From contig NZ_CP023701.1 in assembly GCF_008704535.1 (NCBI RefSeq), positions 3,784,501 to 3,848,500 on the forward strand: a stretch of DNA of 64,000 nucleotides. Reading direction: 5' to 3'. Source of the stretch: Streptomyces subrutilus (GTDB taxonomy: Bacteria > Actinomycetota > Actinomycetes > Streptomycetales > Streptomycetaceae). The notes under the pieces are model-generated. The model did no database searches. It had not been told where the DNA came from and saw only the letters and a program-made list of their open reading frames with translations. The position numbers and the translations under genes were made by a program. Of the stretch, positions 36,614 through 45,148 are shown one piece after another (the stretch's first letter is position 1; each line of letters begins with the position of its first letter).

Positions 36614-38029
36614 GTGGCCCTGCACGCCGCTGTCACGCTCGTCAGGGAATCCGAAATTCCGCTGACGGCCCAGATCCAGCGCTTCCTCAAGAAGGAGGTG
36701 ACCGAGGGAACCCTGCACCCCGGCACGCGCCTGCCCTCCAGCCGCCGCCTCGCCGACGACCTCGGCGTCTCCCGCAGCGTCGTCGTGGAGGCGTACGGAC
36801 AGCTCGTCGCGGAGGGCTACCTGGAAGCCGTACAGGGCGCCGGCACCCGGGTCGTGCGCCACCTCGACCGCGCCGTGCCCGGACCGCCCGTGCCCTCGCT
36901 GCTCGACGACGGCCACGCCGGCCGCCGGGACCCGGCCGTCCGCTGGGACCTGCGCCCGGGGGGCGGCAACGTACCCGACTTCCCCCGCCGCGAATGGCTC
37001 GCCGCCTACCAGCGGGCCCTGCACGCCGCCGACCCGGCCGCCCTCGACTACCCGCCGCTCGCCGGAGACCCGCGGCTGCGCGTCGAACTCGCCCGCTACC
37101 TGGGCCGGATGTGCGGGGTGCGCAGCACGCCCGCCCAGGTCATGGTGACCGCCGGCTTCGCCCAGGCGCTGGGCCTGCTGGCCGCCGTGCTCCCGGGGCT
37201 GGGCACCACCGCGCTCGGCATCGAGAACCCCGGCCATCCCGGCCAGCGCCGCTTCGTCCACGAGAGCGGCCTGCGGTCCCTGCCGCTGCCGGTGGACGGC
37301 GAGGGCCTCGACGTCGCCGCGCTCGCCGCCTCCGGCGCGCGGGCCGTCCTGGTCACCCCGGCGCACCAGTTCCCCACGGGCGCTCCCCTGTCCGCGCGCC
37401 GCCGCGAGGCGCTGGTGCGGTGGGCCCGGGACGTGGACGGGCTGATCATCGAGGACGACTACGACCGCGGCCTGTGGTACGAGCGGGGCGCGAGCCGGCC
37501 GCTGGCCCTCCAGCGGCTCGCCCCCGACCACGTCGTCTACGCGGGCACCGTCAGCAAGACCCTCGCCCCGGGCCTGCGCCTGGGCTGGCTCGCCGCCCCC
37601 GCCCCGCTCCTGGAACGGCTCCGCCGCGCCCGCGCCCGCCAGGACCTGGGCACCGACGTGCTGACCCAGCTGGCGTTCGCCGAGTTCCTGCGCGGCGGCG
37701 CGTACGACCGGCACCTGCGGAGGCTGAACGCGCTGTGCCGGACCCGCCACGACGCCCTGCGCGAGGCCGTGCGCCGGCACCTGCCCGGAGCGGCCGTGGC
37801 CGGCCCGGCCGCCGGACTGCACGCGTACGTGACGCTGCCCCGGCACACCGACGAGGCGGCGCTGGTGGCCGGGGCGCTGCGCCGCTCGGTGCTGCTCTGC
37901 GGCGCCGCCTCCCACCACGCCCGCCCCGGCGAGGGGGCGCCGGCCCTGGTGGTGGGGCACGCGCACCTGCCGAGGTCGGGCGCGGAGCAGGCGGTCCGGG
38001 AGCTGGCGGCCGTGCTCAGCGGGCGGTGA
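36614..38029 (+). CDS. MocR/GntR-type regulator with aminotransferase-like domain
   Basis: 471-residue regulator. N-terminal GntR winged helix (about 10-80; LPSSRRLADDLGVSRSVVVE) is fused to a class I aminotransferase fold. The PLP lysine is visible in VSKTLAPGLRLGW (about 315), with the cofactor-binding IIEDDYD segment upstream. Such proteins sense PLP or an amino-acid adduct rather than act as transaminases. GTG 36614 has AAGGAGAAAG upstream. The gene is divergent from trpD and overlaps convergent trpG by 14 nt, so it probably controls this tryptophan block. An aromatic amine effector is plausible but unproven. Confidence 0.88.
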   Translation: MALHAAVTLVRESEIPLTAQIQRFLKKEVTEGTLHPGTRLPSSRRLADDLGVSRSVVVEAYGQLVAEGYLEAVQGAGTRVVRHLDRAVPGPPVPSLLDDGHAGRRDPAVRWDLRPGGGNVPDFPRREWLAAYQRALHAADPAALDYPPLAGDPRLRVELARYLGRMCGVRSTPAQVMVTAGFAQALGLLAAVLPGLGTTALGIENPGHPGQRRFVHESGLRSLPLPVDGEGLDVAALAASGARAVLVTPAHQFPTGAPLSARRREALVRWARDVDGLIIEDDYDRGLWYERGASRPLALQRLAPDHVVYAGTVSKTLAPGLRLGWLAAPAPLLERLRRARARQDLGTDVLTQLAFAEFLRGGAYDRHLRRLNALCRTRHDALREAVRRHLPGAAVAGPAAGLHAYVTLPRHTDEAALVAGALRRSVLLCGAASHHARPGEGAPALVVGHAHLPRSGAEQAVRELAAVLSGR

Positions 38030-38603
38030 GCGCGCCGGCCCGCATCGCCAGGAAGTTCTCCATCATGGCCAGCCCTCCGGTGGTCATGACGGACTCCGGG
38101 TGGAACTGCACCCCCTCCACCGGCAGCGTGCGGTGCCGCAGCCCCATCACGTAGCCGTGGTCGGCGGCCACCGCGGTGGTCACCAGCGGCTCCGGCAGCG
38201 GGTCGGCGACCAGCAGCGAGTGGTAGCGGGTGGCCTCCAGACCGTGGCCCAGCCCCCGGAACAGGCCCTCGCCGTCGTGCCGGACGGTGCTGGTCCGCCC
38301 GTGCATCACCTGACCGGCCACCTCGATCCGGCCGCCGTACGCCAGCCCGATCGCCTGGTGCCCGAGGCACACCCCCAGCAGCGGGACCCGGCCCGCGAAC
38401 GCGTGCACCAGCTCCACGTGCCCGGACTCGGCGGGATGCCCGGGGCCCGGACCGAGCACCACCGCGTCCGGCTCCAGCCCGGCCAGCTGCTCCGGCGTCC
38501 GGGTCCGCGAGCGGACCACCTCGGTGTCCGCGCCCAGGACCCGCAGGTACTGGTCGATGATGTGGACGAAGCTGTCGTACGCGTCGATCAGCAGCACCTT
38601 CAC
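38016..38603 (-). CDS. trpG: Anthranilate synthase glutamine amidotransferase subunit
   Basis: Class I glutamine amidotransferase of 195 residues that feeds ammonia to TrpE. The triad is visible: Cys in GVCLGHQAIG (about residue 79), and His and Glu in GVQFHPESVMT. DAYDSFVHIIDQYL is the usual TrpG/PabA N-terminus. The start overlaps the trpE stop by 4 nt, giving coupled synthesis. PabA cannot be excluded from this subunit alone; the partner has the TrpE-type PIAGT motif, so anthranilate is the predicted product. Confidence 0.9.
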   Translation of the reverse strand: MKVLLIDAYDSFVHIIDQYLRVLGADTEVVRSRTRTPEQLAGLEPDAVVLGPGPGHPAESGHVELVHAFAGRVPLLGVCLGHQAIGLAYGGRIEVAGQVMHGRTSTVRHDGEGLFRGLGHGLEATRYHSLLVADPLPEPLVTTAVAADHGYVMGLRHRTLPVEGVQFHPESVMTTGGLAMMENFLAMRAGALTAR

Positions 38604-40192
38604 GGCAGCAGCTCCTCACCGGTGAGCGCCCAGTAGGCGGCCCCCATCTTCGCCAGCGTCTCCTGCCACTCCGACTCCGGCTCGGACTGGGCCACCATGC
38701 CCGCCGAGCTCTGCGTGGAGTACGTGCGGCCGTCGTGCTCGATCGTGCGGATGCACAGCGCGAGTTCGCTCCACCCGCGTACGTCGACCAGCCCGACCGC
38801 GCCCGCGTAGGCACCGCGCCGCTCCCGCTCCAGACCGTGGATGATCTCCATGGCGCGCACCTTGGGCGCGCCCGACATCGTCCCGGCCGGGAAGGTGGCC
38901 CGGACCGCGTCCCAGACGCCGACCTCCGGGGCCAGCCGGCCCGAGACGGTCGAGACCAGGTGGAACACGTGGGAGTAGGCCTCGACCTCCATCAGCCGGT
39001 CCACCGGCTGGGTGCTGGGCAGGGCGACCCGTCCGATGTCGTTGCGGCACAGGTCGACGAGCATGATGTGCTCGGCCCGCTCCTTGACGCTCTCCCGCAT
39101 CTCCTTCACCCGCTGCCGGTTCACCCCCTCGTCGGGTCCCCGGCGGGCCGTGCCGGCGATCGGGCGCATCACGATCCCGCCGTCCTCGATCCGGAAGAAC
39201 AGCTCCGGGCTGGCCCCGATCAGGGTCCGCCCGGCCTGCGCCGCCAGGTACATGTACGGGGAGGGGTTGCGGCCGCGCAGCCGCCGGTAGACCTCCAGCG
39301 GCGTCAGGTCGCTCTCCACGTCGATGCGGTGGCCGATCTGGATCTGGTAGACGTCGCCGACGCCGATGTGCTCCAGGCAGCGCGCGGCCCACCCCAGGAA
39401 GGTCTCCCGGTCGACGCTGTCGCGCACCGAGCGCGGCCGGGGCGCCGGCGGCAGCGCCCCGGCCGCCCCGGATCCCCCTCCGGTCGCGGGCGGTTCGGGC
39501 AGGTCCGGCAGCGCGGGCGGTTCCGCGAGGCCGGCGAAGGCCGGGCTGTCGGCCCGCAGCAGGCGCACCCGACCGTCGGCCACGCCGTACCAGACGGTGT
39601 CCCGGAACAGGGTGAGCACGATGTCCGGGCGCCCGCCGCCGGCGTCACCGCGCTCCGGCAGCTCCTCCATGTGCCAGGCCGACTCGTACGCCAGCGTGGT
39701 CAGGAACCCGAAGGCGTATCCGGTGTCGGGCAGTGCGGTGGTCACCGAGAAGAGGCCCTGCACCCGGGCGAGCGCCTCCCAGACCCGGGCCGGCCCGCCG
39801 GACCGGAAGACGTACGGGCCGTCCGGGAGCGGGTGGTGGGCCACCGGGCAGCCCGCGGCGGGCCCGTCCGTGACCAGCCCCGCGGCCTCCACCGCGCCGG
39901 CCAGCGCCCGCTTGAGCTCCGGTGTGGCACCCTCGACCTCGACCCGGTCCGCGTGGACCCGGACCTCGGCGAGCCGCCCGAACCCCACGACCGCCGACCG
40001 GCGGTCCGCGGGCGCCCCCTCCAGGCTCTCGAAGAGGAACACCTCCTCGGCCGGGAGCACCGCGCGCAGCGCCGCGTACAGGTCCAGCGGAGCGTGCCGC
40101 GCCAGCTCCCGGGCGACGACCCGCACCTCCACCCGGTCGCCGCCCGGACCTCCCGGACCGTTCCGTCCGCTCGAACCGCTCGCATCCCACAC
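38600..40192 (-). CDS. trpE: Anthranilate synthase component I
   Basis: Converts chorismate to anthranilate. The chorismate-binding domain has PIAGTARRG, with Ala rather than the Lys of PabB-type aminodeoxychorismate synthases, then LVDLCRNDIGRV, VEAYSHVFHLVSTV and FPAGTMSGAPKVRAMEII. GTG 40192 was chosen because GGGGGAG (complement of 40199-40205) lies 6 nt upstream and codon usage becomes atypical before it; an in-frame ATG at 40288 would add 32 residues from promoter DNA. The predicted protein has 530 residues. A Gly/Pro/Ala-rich linker splits the N-terminal lobe from the catalytic part. Whether the Trp feedback site is intact was not resolved. Confidence 0.9.
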   Translation of the reverse strand: MWDASGSSGRNGPGGPGGDRVEVRVVARELARHAPLDLYAALRAVLPAEEVFLFESLEGAPADRRSAVVGFGRLAEVRVHADRVEVEGATPELKRALAGAVEAAGLVTDGPAAGCPVAHHPLPDGPYVFRSGGPARVWEALARVQGLFSVTTALPDTGYAFGFLTTLAYESAWHMEELPERGDAGGGRPDIVLTLFRDTVWYGVADGRVRLLRADSPAFAGLAEPPALPDLPEPPATGGGSGAAGALPPAPRPRSVRDSVDRETFLGWAARCLEHIGVGDVYQIQIGHRIDVESDLTPLEVYRRLRGRNPSPYMYLAAQAGRTLIGASPELFFRIEDGGIVMRPIAGTARRGPDEGVNRQRVKEMRESVKERAEHIMLVDLCRNDIGRVALPSTQPVDRLMEVEAYSHVFHLVSTVSGRLAPEVGVWDAVRATFPAGTMSGAPKVRAMEIIHGLERERRGAYAGAVGLVDVRGWSELALCIRTIEHDGRTYSTQSSAGMVAQSEPESEWQETLAKMGAAYWALTGEELLP

Positions 40193-40335
40193 AGCGAACT
40201 CCCCCTCGATCTGATGTCCGTCGAATTGAGTGAACCAATGAGCCGCGAACCATCGCCAGACCAATTCCGGAGTTCCGATGCGGTCCATTCAAAAAATGCT
40301 TGACCATTCCGCCGCGACAATGGGTCACTGAGGCC
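40193..40335. promoter_or_regulatory. Divergent trpE / DAHP synthase promoter region
   Basis: 143 bp, distinctly AT-richer than the genes, containing an A6 run (40291-40296) and TTGACC (40302-40307), a possible -35 for the DAHP synthase gene. No SARP repeats and no CTTAA/CTAG element are present, so this pair may be controlled differently from the rest of the cluster. Confidence 0.4.
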
Positions 40336-41712
40336 ATGAGACAAACGGAGAACATTTCCTCCTGGCGCAATTTCCCGGCCGCCCAGCAACCCGACTGGCC
40401 CGACCCCGCCGCCCTGCGCGCCGTCACCGGCCGGCTGGCCGAGGCGCCCCCGCTCGTCTTCGGCGCCGAATGCGACCAGCTGCGCCTGCGGATGGCCGCG
40501 GTCGCCCGCGGCGAGGCCATCCTGCTCCAGGGCGGCGACTGCGCCGAGACGTTCGACCGGGTCACCACCGACTCCATCCGCGGCAAGCTGAAGACCCTGC
40601 TCCAGATGGCCGTCGTGCTCTCCCACGCCACCGCGCTGCCCGTGGTCAAGGTGGGCCGGATGGCGGGCCAGTACGCCAAGCCCCGCTCCGGCGCGCACGA
40701 GGAGCGCGCCGGCGTGACCCTGCCCTCCTACCGCGGCGACGCCGTCAACGGCCTGGAGTTCACCGCCGCCTCCCGCACCCCCGACCCGCGCCGCCTGCGC
40801 GACGCGTACGAGGCCTCCGCCCGCACCCTGAACCTGATCCGCGCCCTGACCACCGGCGGCTTCGCCGACCTCCACCAGGTCCACGCCTGGAACCGGGGCT
40901 TCGTCGCCGGCTCCGGCACCGGCGAGCGCTACGAGGCCCTCGCCGACGAGATCGACCGCACCCTCGCCTTCATGCGGGCCTGCGGGGTGGACACCCGCGA
41001 ACTGGGCACCGCCGAGTTCTTCGTCGGCCACGAGGGACTGCTGCTCGACTACGAGGCCGCCCTCACCCGCACCGAACCGGAGACCGGCCGCACCTACGCC
41101 GCCAGCGGCCACCTGCTGTGGATCGGCGAGCGGACCCGCGACCCGGACGGCGCCCACGTGGAGTTCTTCTCACGGATCGACAACCCGATCGCGGTGAAGC
41201 TCGGCCCCACCACCACCGCCGACAGCGTCCTCACCCTCCTCGACCGGCTCGACCCGGACCGCGCGCCCGGCCGGCTGACCTTCGTCGTCCGGGCCGGCGC
41301 CGAGCGGATCCGCGACGTGCTGCCCACCCTGGTCGAGAAGGTCGCCGCCGAGGGCGCCCTGCCGTGCTGGGTCAGCGACCCGATGCACGGCAACACCGTG
41401 ACCGCGCCCAGCGGCCACAAGACCCGCTCCTTCGACACCGTCCTCGACGAGGTGCGGGGATTCGTCGAGGTCCACCGGTCGCTGGGCACCCACCCCGGCG
41501 GCATCCACATCGAGCTGACCGGCGACGACGTGACCGAATGCACGGGAGGCGGCAACACTGTCCGGCCCGAGGACCTGCCGCACCGCTACGAGACGGCCTG
41601 CGACCCCCGCCTCAACCACACCCAGTCCCTCGACCTGGCCTTCCGGCTCGCCGAGATGTACCGCGGACGCGGGCCGCTCACCCCTGCCGCGCACGCAGCG
41701 ACTCCGCGATGA
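40336..41712 (+). CDS. Class II (plant-type) DAHP synthase
   Basis: First enzyme of the shikimate pathway, condensing phosphoenolpyruvate and erythrose-4-phosphate. The 458-residue protein has the class II hallmarks LLQGGDCAETF (metal-binding Cys near 69), KVGRMAGQYAKPRS, SYRGD, WIGERTR, VKLGPTTT and the C-terminal GIHIELTGDDVTEC. ATG 40336 gives the normal family length; an upstream GTG-type extension is not supported. It is divergent from trpE and overlaps the convergent thioesterase gene by 35 nt. An extra, cluster-borne copy (compare PhzC-type enzymes) would raise flux to chorismate and tryptophan. Confidence 0.93.
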   Translation: MRQTENISSWRNFPAAQQPDWPDPAALRAVTGRLAEAPPLVFGAECDQLRLRMAAVARGEAILLQGGDCAETFDRVTTDSIRGKLKTLLQMAVVLSHATALPVVKVGRMAGQYAKPRSGAHEERAGVTLPSYRGDAVNGLEFTAASRTPDPRRLRDAYEASARTLNLIRALTTGGFADLHQVHAWNRGFVAGSGTGERYEALADEIDRTLAFMRACGVDTRELGTAEFFVGHEGLLLDYEAALTRTEPETGRTYAASGHLLWIGERTRDPDGAHVEFFSRIDNPIAVKLGPTTTADSVLTLLDRLDPDRAPGRLTFVVRAGAERIRDVLPTLVEKVAAEGALPCWVSDPMHGNTVTAPSGHKTRSFDTVLDEVRGFVEVHRSLGTHPGGIHIELTGDDVTECTGGGNTVRPEDLPHRYETACDPRLNHTQSLDLAFRLAEMYRGRGPLTPAAHAATPR

Positions 41713-42412
41713 TCCCGAACGGCGGCCGCCCGGCGAGGTAGAAGTGCTCGCCGGGCACGGTCAGCGCCCGGTACGGCCCCCGGGTCGACTCCCGCCAGGC
41801 GGCGCTCTGCGCGGCGGTCACCCGGGGGTCCGACTCCCCGACGATCGCGGTCACCGGGCAGACCAGCGGCGGCCGGGACCGCCCCTCGTACGCGGCGAGC
41901 ATCCGGAAGTCCGCCCCGATGTACGGCATCACCAGCTCCACGAAGCCCCGGTTCTCCAGCAGCTCCGGGTCCGTGCCGCCCAGTTCGACCAGGGTCCGGC
42001 CGATCGACTCCGCGTCCCACGCCGCCGCGGCCACCGGGTCCCCCGCCATCAGCTGCGGCGCCCGGGACCCCGAGGCGAAGAGGTGCTCCACCCCCGAACC
42101 GGCCTCCTCCAGCGCCCGGACCACCTCGTACGCGACGATCGCGCCCATGCTGTGCCCGAAGAACGCCGTCGGCCGGCCGTCCCCGGACGCCAGCAGCTCG
42201 GCGGCGATCTCCCGCGCCATCGGCACCAGTTGCTCCGCGCAGTCCTCGGAGAACCGCTCCGCACGCCCCGGATAGCAGACCGCCTGGACCTCGTACGCGG
42301 CCATCCCCCTGCCCCAGGACCGGAAGAAATAGGGGGAGCCGCCCGCGTGCGGGAAGCACACCACCCGCTGCGCCGCGAACGGCCGCGCCCCGACCACCTG
42401 TGTCCACACCAT
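41678..42412 (-). CDS. Type II thioesterase
   Basis: Editing hydrolase that clears mis-primed carrier domains of NRPS or PKS enzymes, 244 residues. CFPHAGGSPYFFRSW near the N-terminus, the nucleophile GHSMG (about residue 84) and a late GEHFY for the catalytic His are typical of the RifR/TycF group. The start at 42412 is the second possible; an upstream in-frame start at 42502 would read through the predicted promoter. The gene is transcribed leftward from a SARP box at 42469-42499 and overlaps the DAHP synthase 3' end by 35 nt on the opposite strand. Confidence 0.88.
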   Translation of the reverse strand: MVWTQVVGARPFAAQRVVCFPHAGGSPYFFRSWGRGMAAYEVQAVCYPGRAERFSEDCAEQLVPMAREIAAELLASGDGRPTAFFGHSMGAIVAYEVVRALEEAGSGVEHLFASGSRAPQLMAGDPVAAAAWDAESIGRTLVELGGTDPELLENRGFVELVMPYIGADFRMLAAYEGRSRPPLVCPVTAIVGESDPRVTAAQSAAWRESTRGPYRALTVPGEHFYLAGRPPFGIIAESLRARQG

Positions 42413-42468
42413 CGCCGCCACCCCTGCCCACCCGCCGCACCCGGCGTCCGTACGTCTCCGACGGCGCG

Positions 42469-42499
42469 ATGGTCCTGCCCGGCGCTGACGCCGCGCTGA
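42469..42499 (-). promoter_or_regulatory. Minus-strand SARP box for the thioesterase gene
   Basis: On the minus strand TCAG lies at 42499-42496 and 42488-42485 (11 bp apart), followed by GACCAT (42474-42469) at the same -10 offset as the plus-strand arrays. Confidence 0.45.
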
Positions 42500-42518
42500 C
42501 ATCGCGGGGACGGCGCTG

Positions 42519-42549
42519 TCAGTGGCCCGTCAGAGTCCTTCAGCACAGT
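42519..42549 (+). promoter_or_regulatory. SARP box for the diamino-acid operon
   Basis: TCAG at 42519 and 42530 (11 bp apart); a further TCAG at 42540 is one base out of register. CACAGT (42544-42549) is at the -10 position relative to the 42530 copy. With the minus-strand box it forms a divergent SARP-controlled promoter pair. Confidence 0.45.
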
Positions 42550-42590
42550 GGCAGGCGTCCGCCACGCCGACCTCTGCCCCGGGAGATTCC

Positions 42591-43667
42591 ATGACGGCGA
42601 CCTCCGCCTTCCCCTCGATAGCCGAAGCGACGATGATGCCGCGCGTCATCCGGCTCGGCCCGAATCTCTACGGCGCGGCCTTCACCCTGATGAAACTGCT
42701 CCCGGCCCACCACATCCTCCGCGAGGCCGAACAGCGGGGCGAGCTGGGCCCCGACACCGTCATCGTCGAAACCACCTCGGGCACCTTCGGCCTCGCCCTG
42801 GCCATGCAGGCCGCGCTGATGCGCCGCAAGCTGATCCTGGTCAGCGACCCCGCGATCGACGCCCACCTCTACCGGCGGCTCACCGACCTCGGGGCCCGCG
42901 TCGAGATCTGCCACGAACCGGCCGAGGTCGGCGGCTTCCAGGAGGCCCGGCTGCGCCGCCTCGCCGAGATCCGCGCCGGCCTCCCGGACTCCTTCTGCCC
43001 CGAGCAGTACGGCAACCCGGGCAACCCCGGCGCGTACCGGCTCGTCGCGGAGCAGCTCGCGCAGACCCTCGGCACGGTGGACGCGCTGATCGGCCCGGTC
43101 GGCTCCGGCGGCTCCATGTGCGGCACCGTACGGGCGCTGCGCGAGCGCACCCCGCACACCGAGGCCATCGGCGTGGACAGCCACCACAGCGTGCTCTTCG
43201 GCCAGCCCGACGGGCCCCGCGAGCTGCGCGGACTCGGCAACAGCCTGTGGCCCGCCAACCTCGACCACCGGGTCTTCGACGAGGTGCACTGGCTCACGGC
43301 CGGCGAGGCCTTCGCCTCCACCCGCGCCCTGCACGCCCGCCACGCCCTCTTCCAGGGGCCGACCAGCGGCGCCGCCTACCTCGTCGCCCGCTGGTGGGCC
43401 GAGCGCAACCCCGACCGCACCGGCGTCGTGATGCTCCCCGACGAGGGCTACCGCTACCAGGCCACCGTCTACGACGACAGCTGGCTCGACGCCCAGGGCC
43501 ACCCGCTGCACGAGCGGCCGGGCGCCCCCGCCGCCGCCACCGGCCCCGACGCCGCGACGGCCGACCGCTGGACCCGGTTCGCCTGGGACCGCCGGGCCTA
43601 CGAGCAGGTCCCCGGCGCCGTTTCCCGGCACACCGCCGCCGCGCGGCCGGCGGAGGTCGGCGCGTGA
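42591..43667 (+). CDS. Cysteine-synthase-like PLP enzyme, probable diamino-acid synthase
   Basis: Fold-type II PLP enzyme of 358 residues. The phosphate-site motif ETTSGTFGLALA (about residue 65) corresponds to the TSGNTG loop of cysteine synthases, and GPVGSGGSMCGT is the second cofactor loop; the Schiff-base Lys is probably in TLMKLLPAHH (about 37). The N-terminal NPGGSVKDR motif of true cysteine synthases is not conserved. As first gene of an operon with an argininosuccinate-lyase-like protein and a Thr-kinase-like protein, it fits beta-replacement on O-phosphothreonine or O-phosphoserine by an amino donor, as proposed for 2,3-diaminobutyrate (friulimicin Dab proteins) and for SbnA in staphyloferrin B. 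The exact donor is unknown. ATG 42591 follows GGGAG. Confidence 0.8.
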   Translation: MTATSAFPSIAEATMMPRVIRLGPNLYGAAFTLMKLLPAHHILREAEQRGELGPDTVIVETTSGTFGLALAMQAALMRRKLILVSDPAIDAHLYRRLTDLGARVEICHEPAEVGGFQEARLRRLAEIRAGLPDSFCPEQYGNPGNPGAYRLVAEQLAQTLGTVDALIGPVGSGGSMCGTVRALRERTPHTEAIGVDSHHSVLFGQPDGPRELRGLGNSLWPANLDHRVFDEVHWLTAGEAFASTRALHARHALFQGPTSGAAYLVARWWAERNPDRTGVVMLPDEGYRYQATVYDDSWLDAQGHPLHERPGAPAAATGPDAATADRWTRFAWDRRAYEQVPGAVSRHTAAARPAEVGA

Positions 43668-45148
43668 GCGGGTCCGCGGCCACCGGCACCGGCCGGCTCG
43701 AACAGGGCCTGGGCGCACGCACCCGCCGCGTCGTCTACGGCGAGCCCGGACCCGCGGCCGTACGCGGCGAGCTGGAGGCCACCAGCACCGTGGACCTCGC
43801 CCACGTGGTCATGCTCCGCGAGAACGGGCTGCTCCCCGGCCCCGCGGCGGCCGCCCTCCTCGACCGCATCCGGCGGCTGCGCGCCGACGGCTTCGCCGAA
43901 CTGACCGGCCGCCAGGCCCCGCGCGGCCTGTACCTCATGTACGAGGGCCACCTCGTGGAGGAGCTCGGCCCGGACGTCGGCGGCAAGGTCCACACCGCCC
44001 GCTCCCGCAACGACATCAAGGCCACCGTCACCGCGATGCGGCTGCGCGCCGAACTCACCGACCTGCTGGGCGAGCTGCTGCGGCTACAGGCCGCACTGCT
44101 CTCCCGGGCCCGCCGGCACGACGACGCCGTGATGCCCGTCTACACCCACTTCCAGCCCGCGATGCCGATCGGCTACGGCTACTACCTGGCCGGGATCGCC
44201 ACCGCCCTGGACCGCGACCTCGACGCGCTGCGCCACACCCTCGGCGCGCTCGACCGCTGCCCGCTGGGCGCCGGAGCCGTCGCCGGCACGGACCTGCCGA
44301 TCGACCCCGCCCGCACGGCCGGCCTGCTGGGCTTCGGCGGCCCCACCCTGCACGCCACCGACGCGGTGGCGGCCCGCGACACCCTGCTGCGCGCCCTGGG
44401 CACCGTGGCGTCGGCGGCGGTCACGCTGAGCCGGCTGGCCACCGACCTCCAGCTGTGGAGCACCCAGGAGTTCGGCTTCGTGGAGTTCCCCGAGCGGCTG
44501 GTCGGCGGCAGCTCCGCGATGCCCCAGAAGCGCAACGCGTTCCTGCTGGAACACGTCAAGGCCAAGGCCGCCTGGGCGATGGGTGCCTGGACCGCCTCGG
44601 CCGCCGCCGCCAAGTCCACGCCGTTCACCAACTCCATCGAGGTCGGCACCGAGGCCGTCGCCGTGGCCTGGCCCGCGCTGGCCGCCGTGCGGGACTCCGT
44701 CCTGCTCTGCCAGGTCCTGGTCTCCGGGGCCCGCCCGGTCCCCGCCCGGATGGAACAGCGGGCCCGGGAGGGCTTCACCACCGCCACCACGATCGCCAAC
44801 CGGCTGGTCGGCGCGGGCGTGCCCTTCCGGACCGCGCACCACGTGGTGGGCCGCGCCGTGCGGGACGCCCTCGCCGCCGGCGAGCGCGAACTCACCAAGA
44901 TCGAGACCCCCGAGGGGGTGACCGACCTCGACGGCGGCCTGCCCTCGCCCGCCGAGGCCGCCGCCGCCCTGAACCGGGGCGGCGGCCCCGGCGAGACCGC
45001 CGCCGTCGTCACCGCGCTGAGGGACCGGCTCGCCGGGCACGGAGACTGGATCACGGCCCACCGGGAGGGGCTGCGCGAGGCCGCGCGACGCCTGGACGCC
45101 GCGGTGGAAGCCGTTGTCGCACGCTACGGAACGGGAGACGCACGATGA
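43664..45148 (+). CDS. Argininosuccinate-lyase-family protein
   Basis: Member of the fumarase/aspartase superfamily, 494 residues. TARSRNDIKAT and the signature GGSSAMPQKRNAFLLE are clear, and THFQPAMPIGYGYYL matches the third conserved block. GTG 43664 overlaps the preceding stop. In an arginine operon this would be argH, but no other arg genes are near. Here it probably eliminates fumarate from an aspartate adduct made by the preceding PLP enzyme, releasing a diamino acid, as suggested for 2,3-diaminobutyrate in friulimicin and pacidamycin-type clusters. That chemistry is inferred from neighbours. Its stop overlaps the ATP-grasp start. Confidence 0.85.
   Translation: MSGSAATGTGRLEQGLGARTRRVVYGEPGPAAVRGELEATSTVDLAHVVMLRENGLLPGPAAAALLDRIRRLRADGFAELTGRQAPRGLYLMYEGHLVEELGPDVGGKVHTARSRNDIKATVTAMRLRAELTDLLGELLRLQAALLSRARRHDDAVMPVYTHFQPAMPIGYGYYLAGIATALDRDLDALRHTLGALDRCPLGAGAVAGTDLPIDPARTAGLLGFGGPTLHATDAVAARDTLLRALGTVASAAVTLSRLATDLQLWSTQEFGFVEFPERLVGGSSAMPQKRNAFLLEHVKAKAAWAMGAWTASAAAAKSTPFTNSIEVGTEAVAVAWPALAAVRDSVLLCQVLVSGARPVPARMEQRAREGFTTATTIANRLVGAGVPFRTAHHVVGRAVRDALAAGERELTKIETPEGVTDLDGGLPSPAEAAAALNRGGGPGETAAVVTALRDRLAGHGDWITAHREGLREAARRLDAAVEAVVARYGTGDAR

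Noticed and set aside
38016..40192. Aminodeoxychorismate synthase (pabA/pabB) for folate or a PABA-derived building block
   Set aside because: The component I motif is PIAGT, not the PIKGT of PabB, and trpC and trpD are next to it.
40193..40288. In-frame N-terminal extension of trpE with three closely spaced Trp codons, resembling a Trp leader peptide
   Set aside because: Third-codon positions lose the G/C bias, a good ribosome site precedes GTG 40192, and there is no stop or terminator/antiterminator pair; more likely promoter DNA.
43664..45148. Argininosuccinate lyase of arginine biosynthesis (argH)
   Set aside because: No argG, argF or argR neighbours; start/stop coupling to a cysteine-synthase-like enzyme and ATP-grasp ligase points to secondary metabolism.
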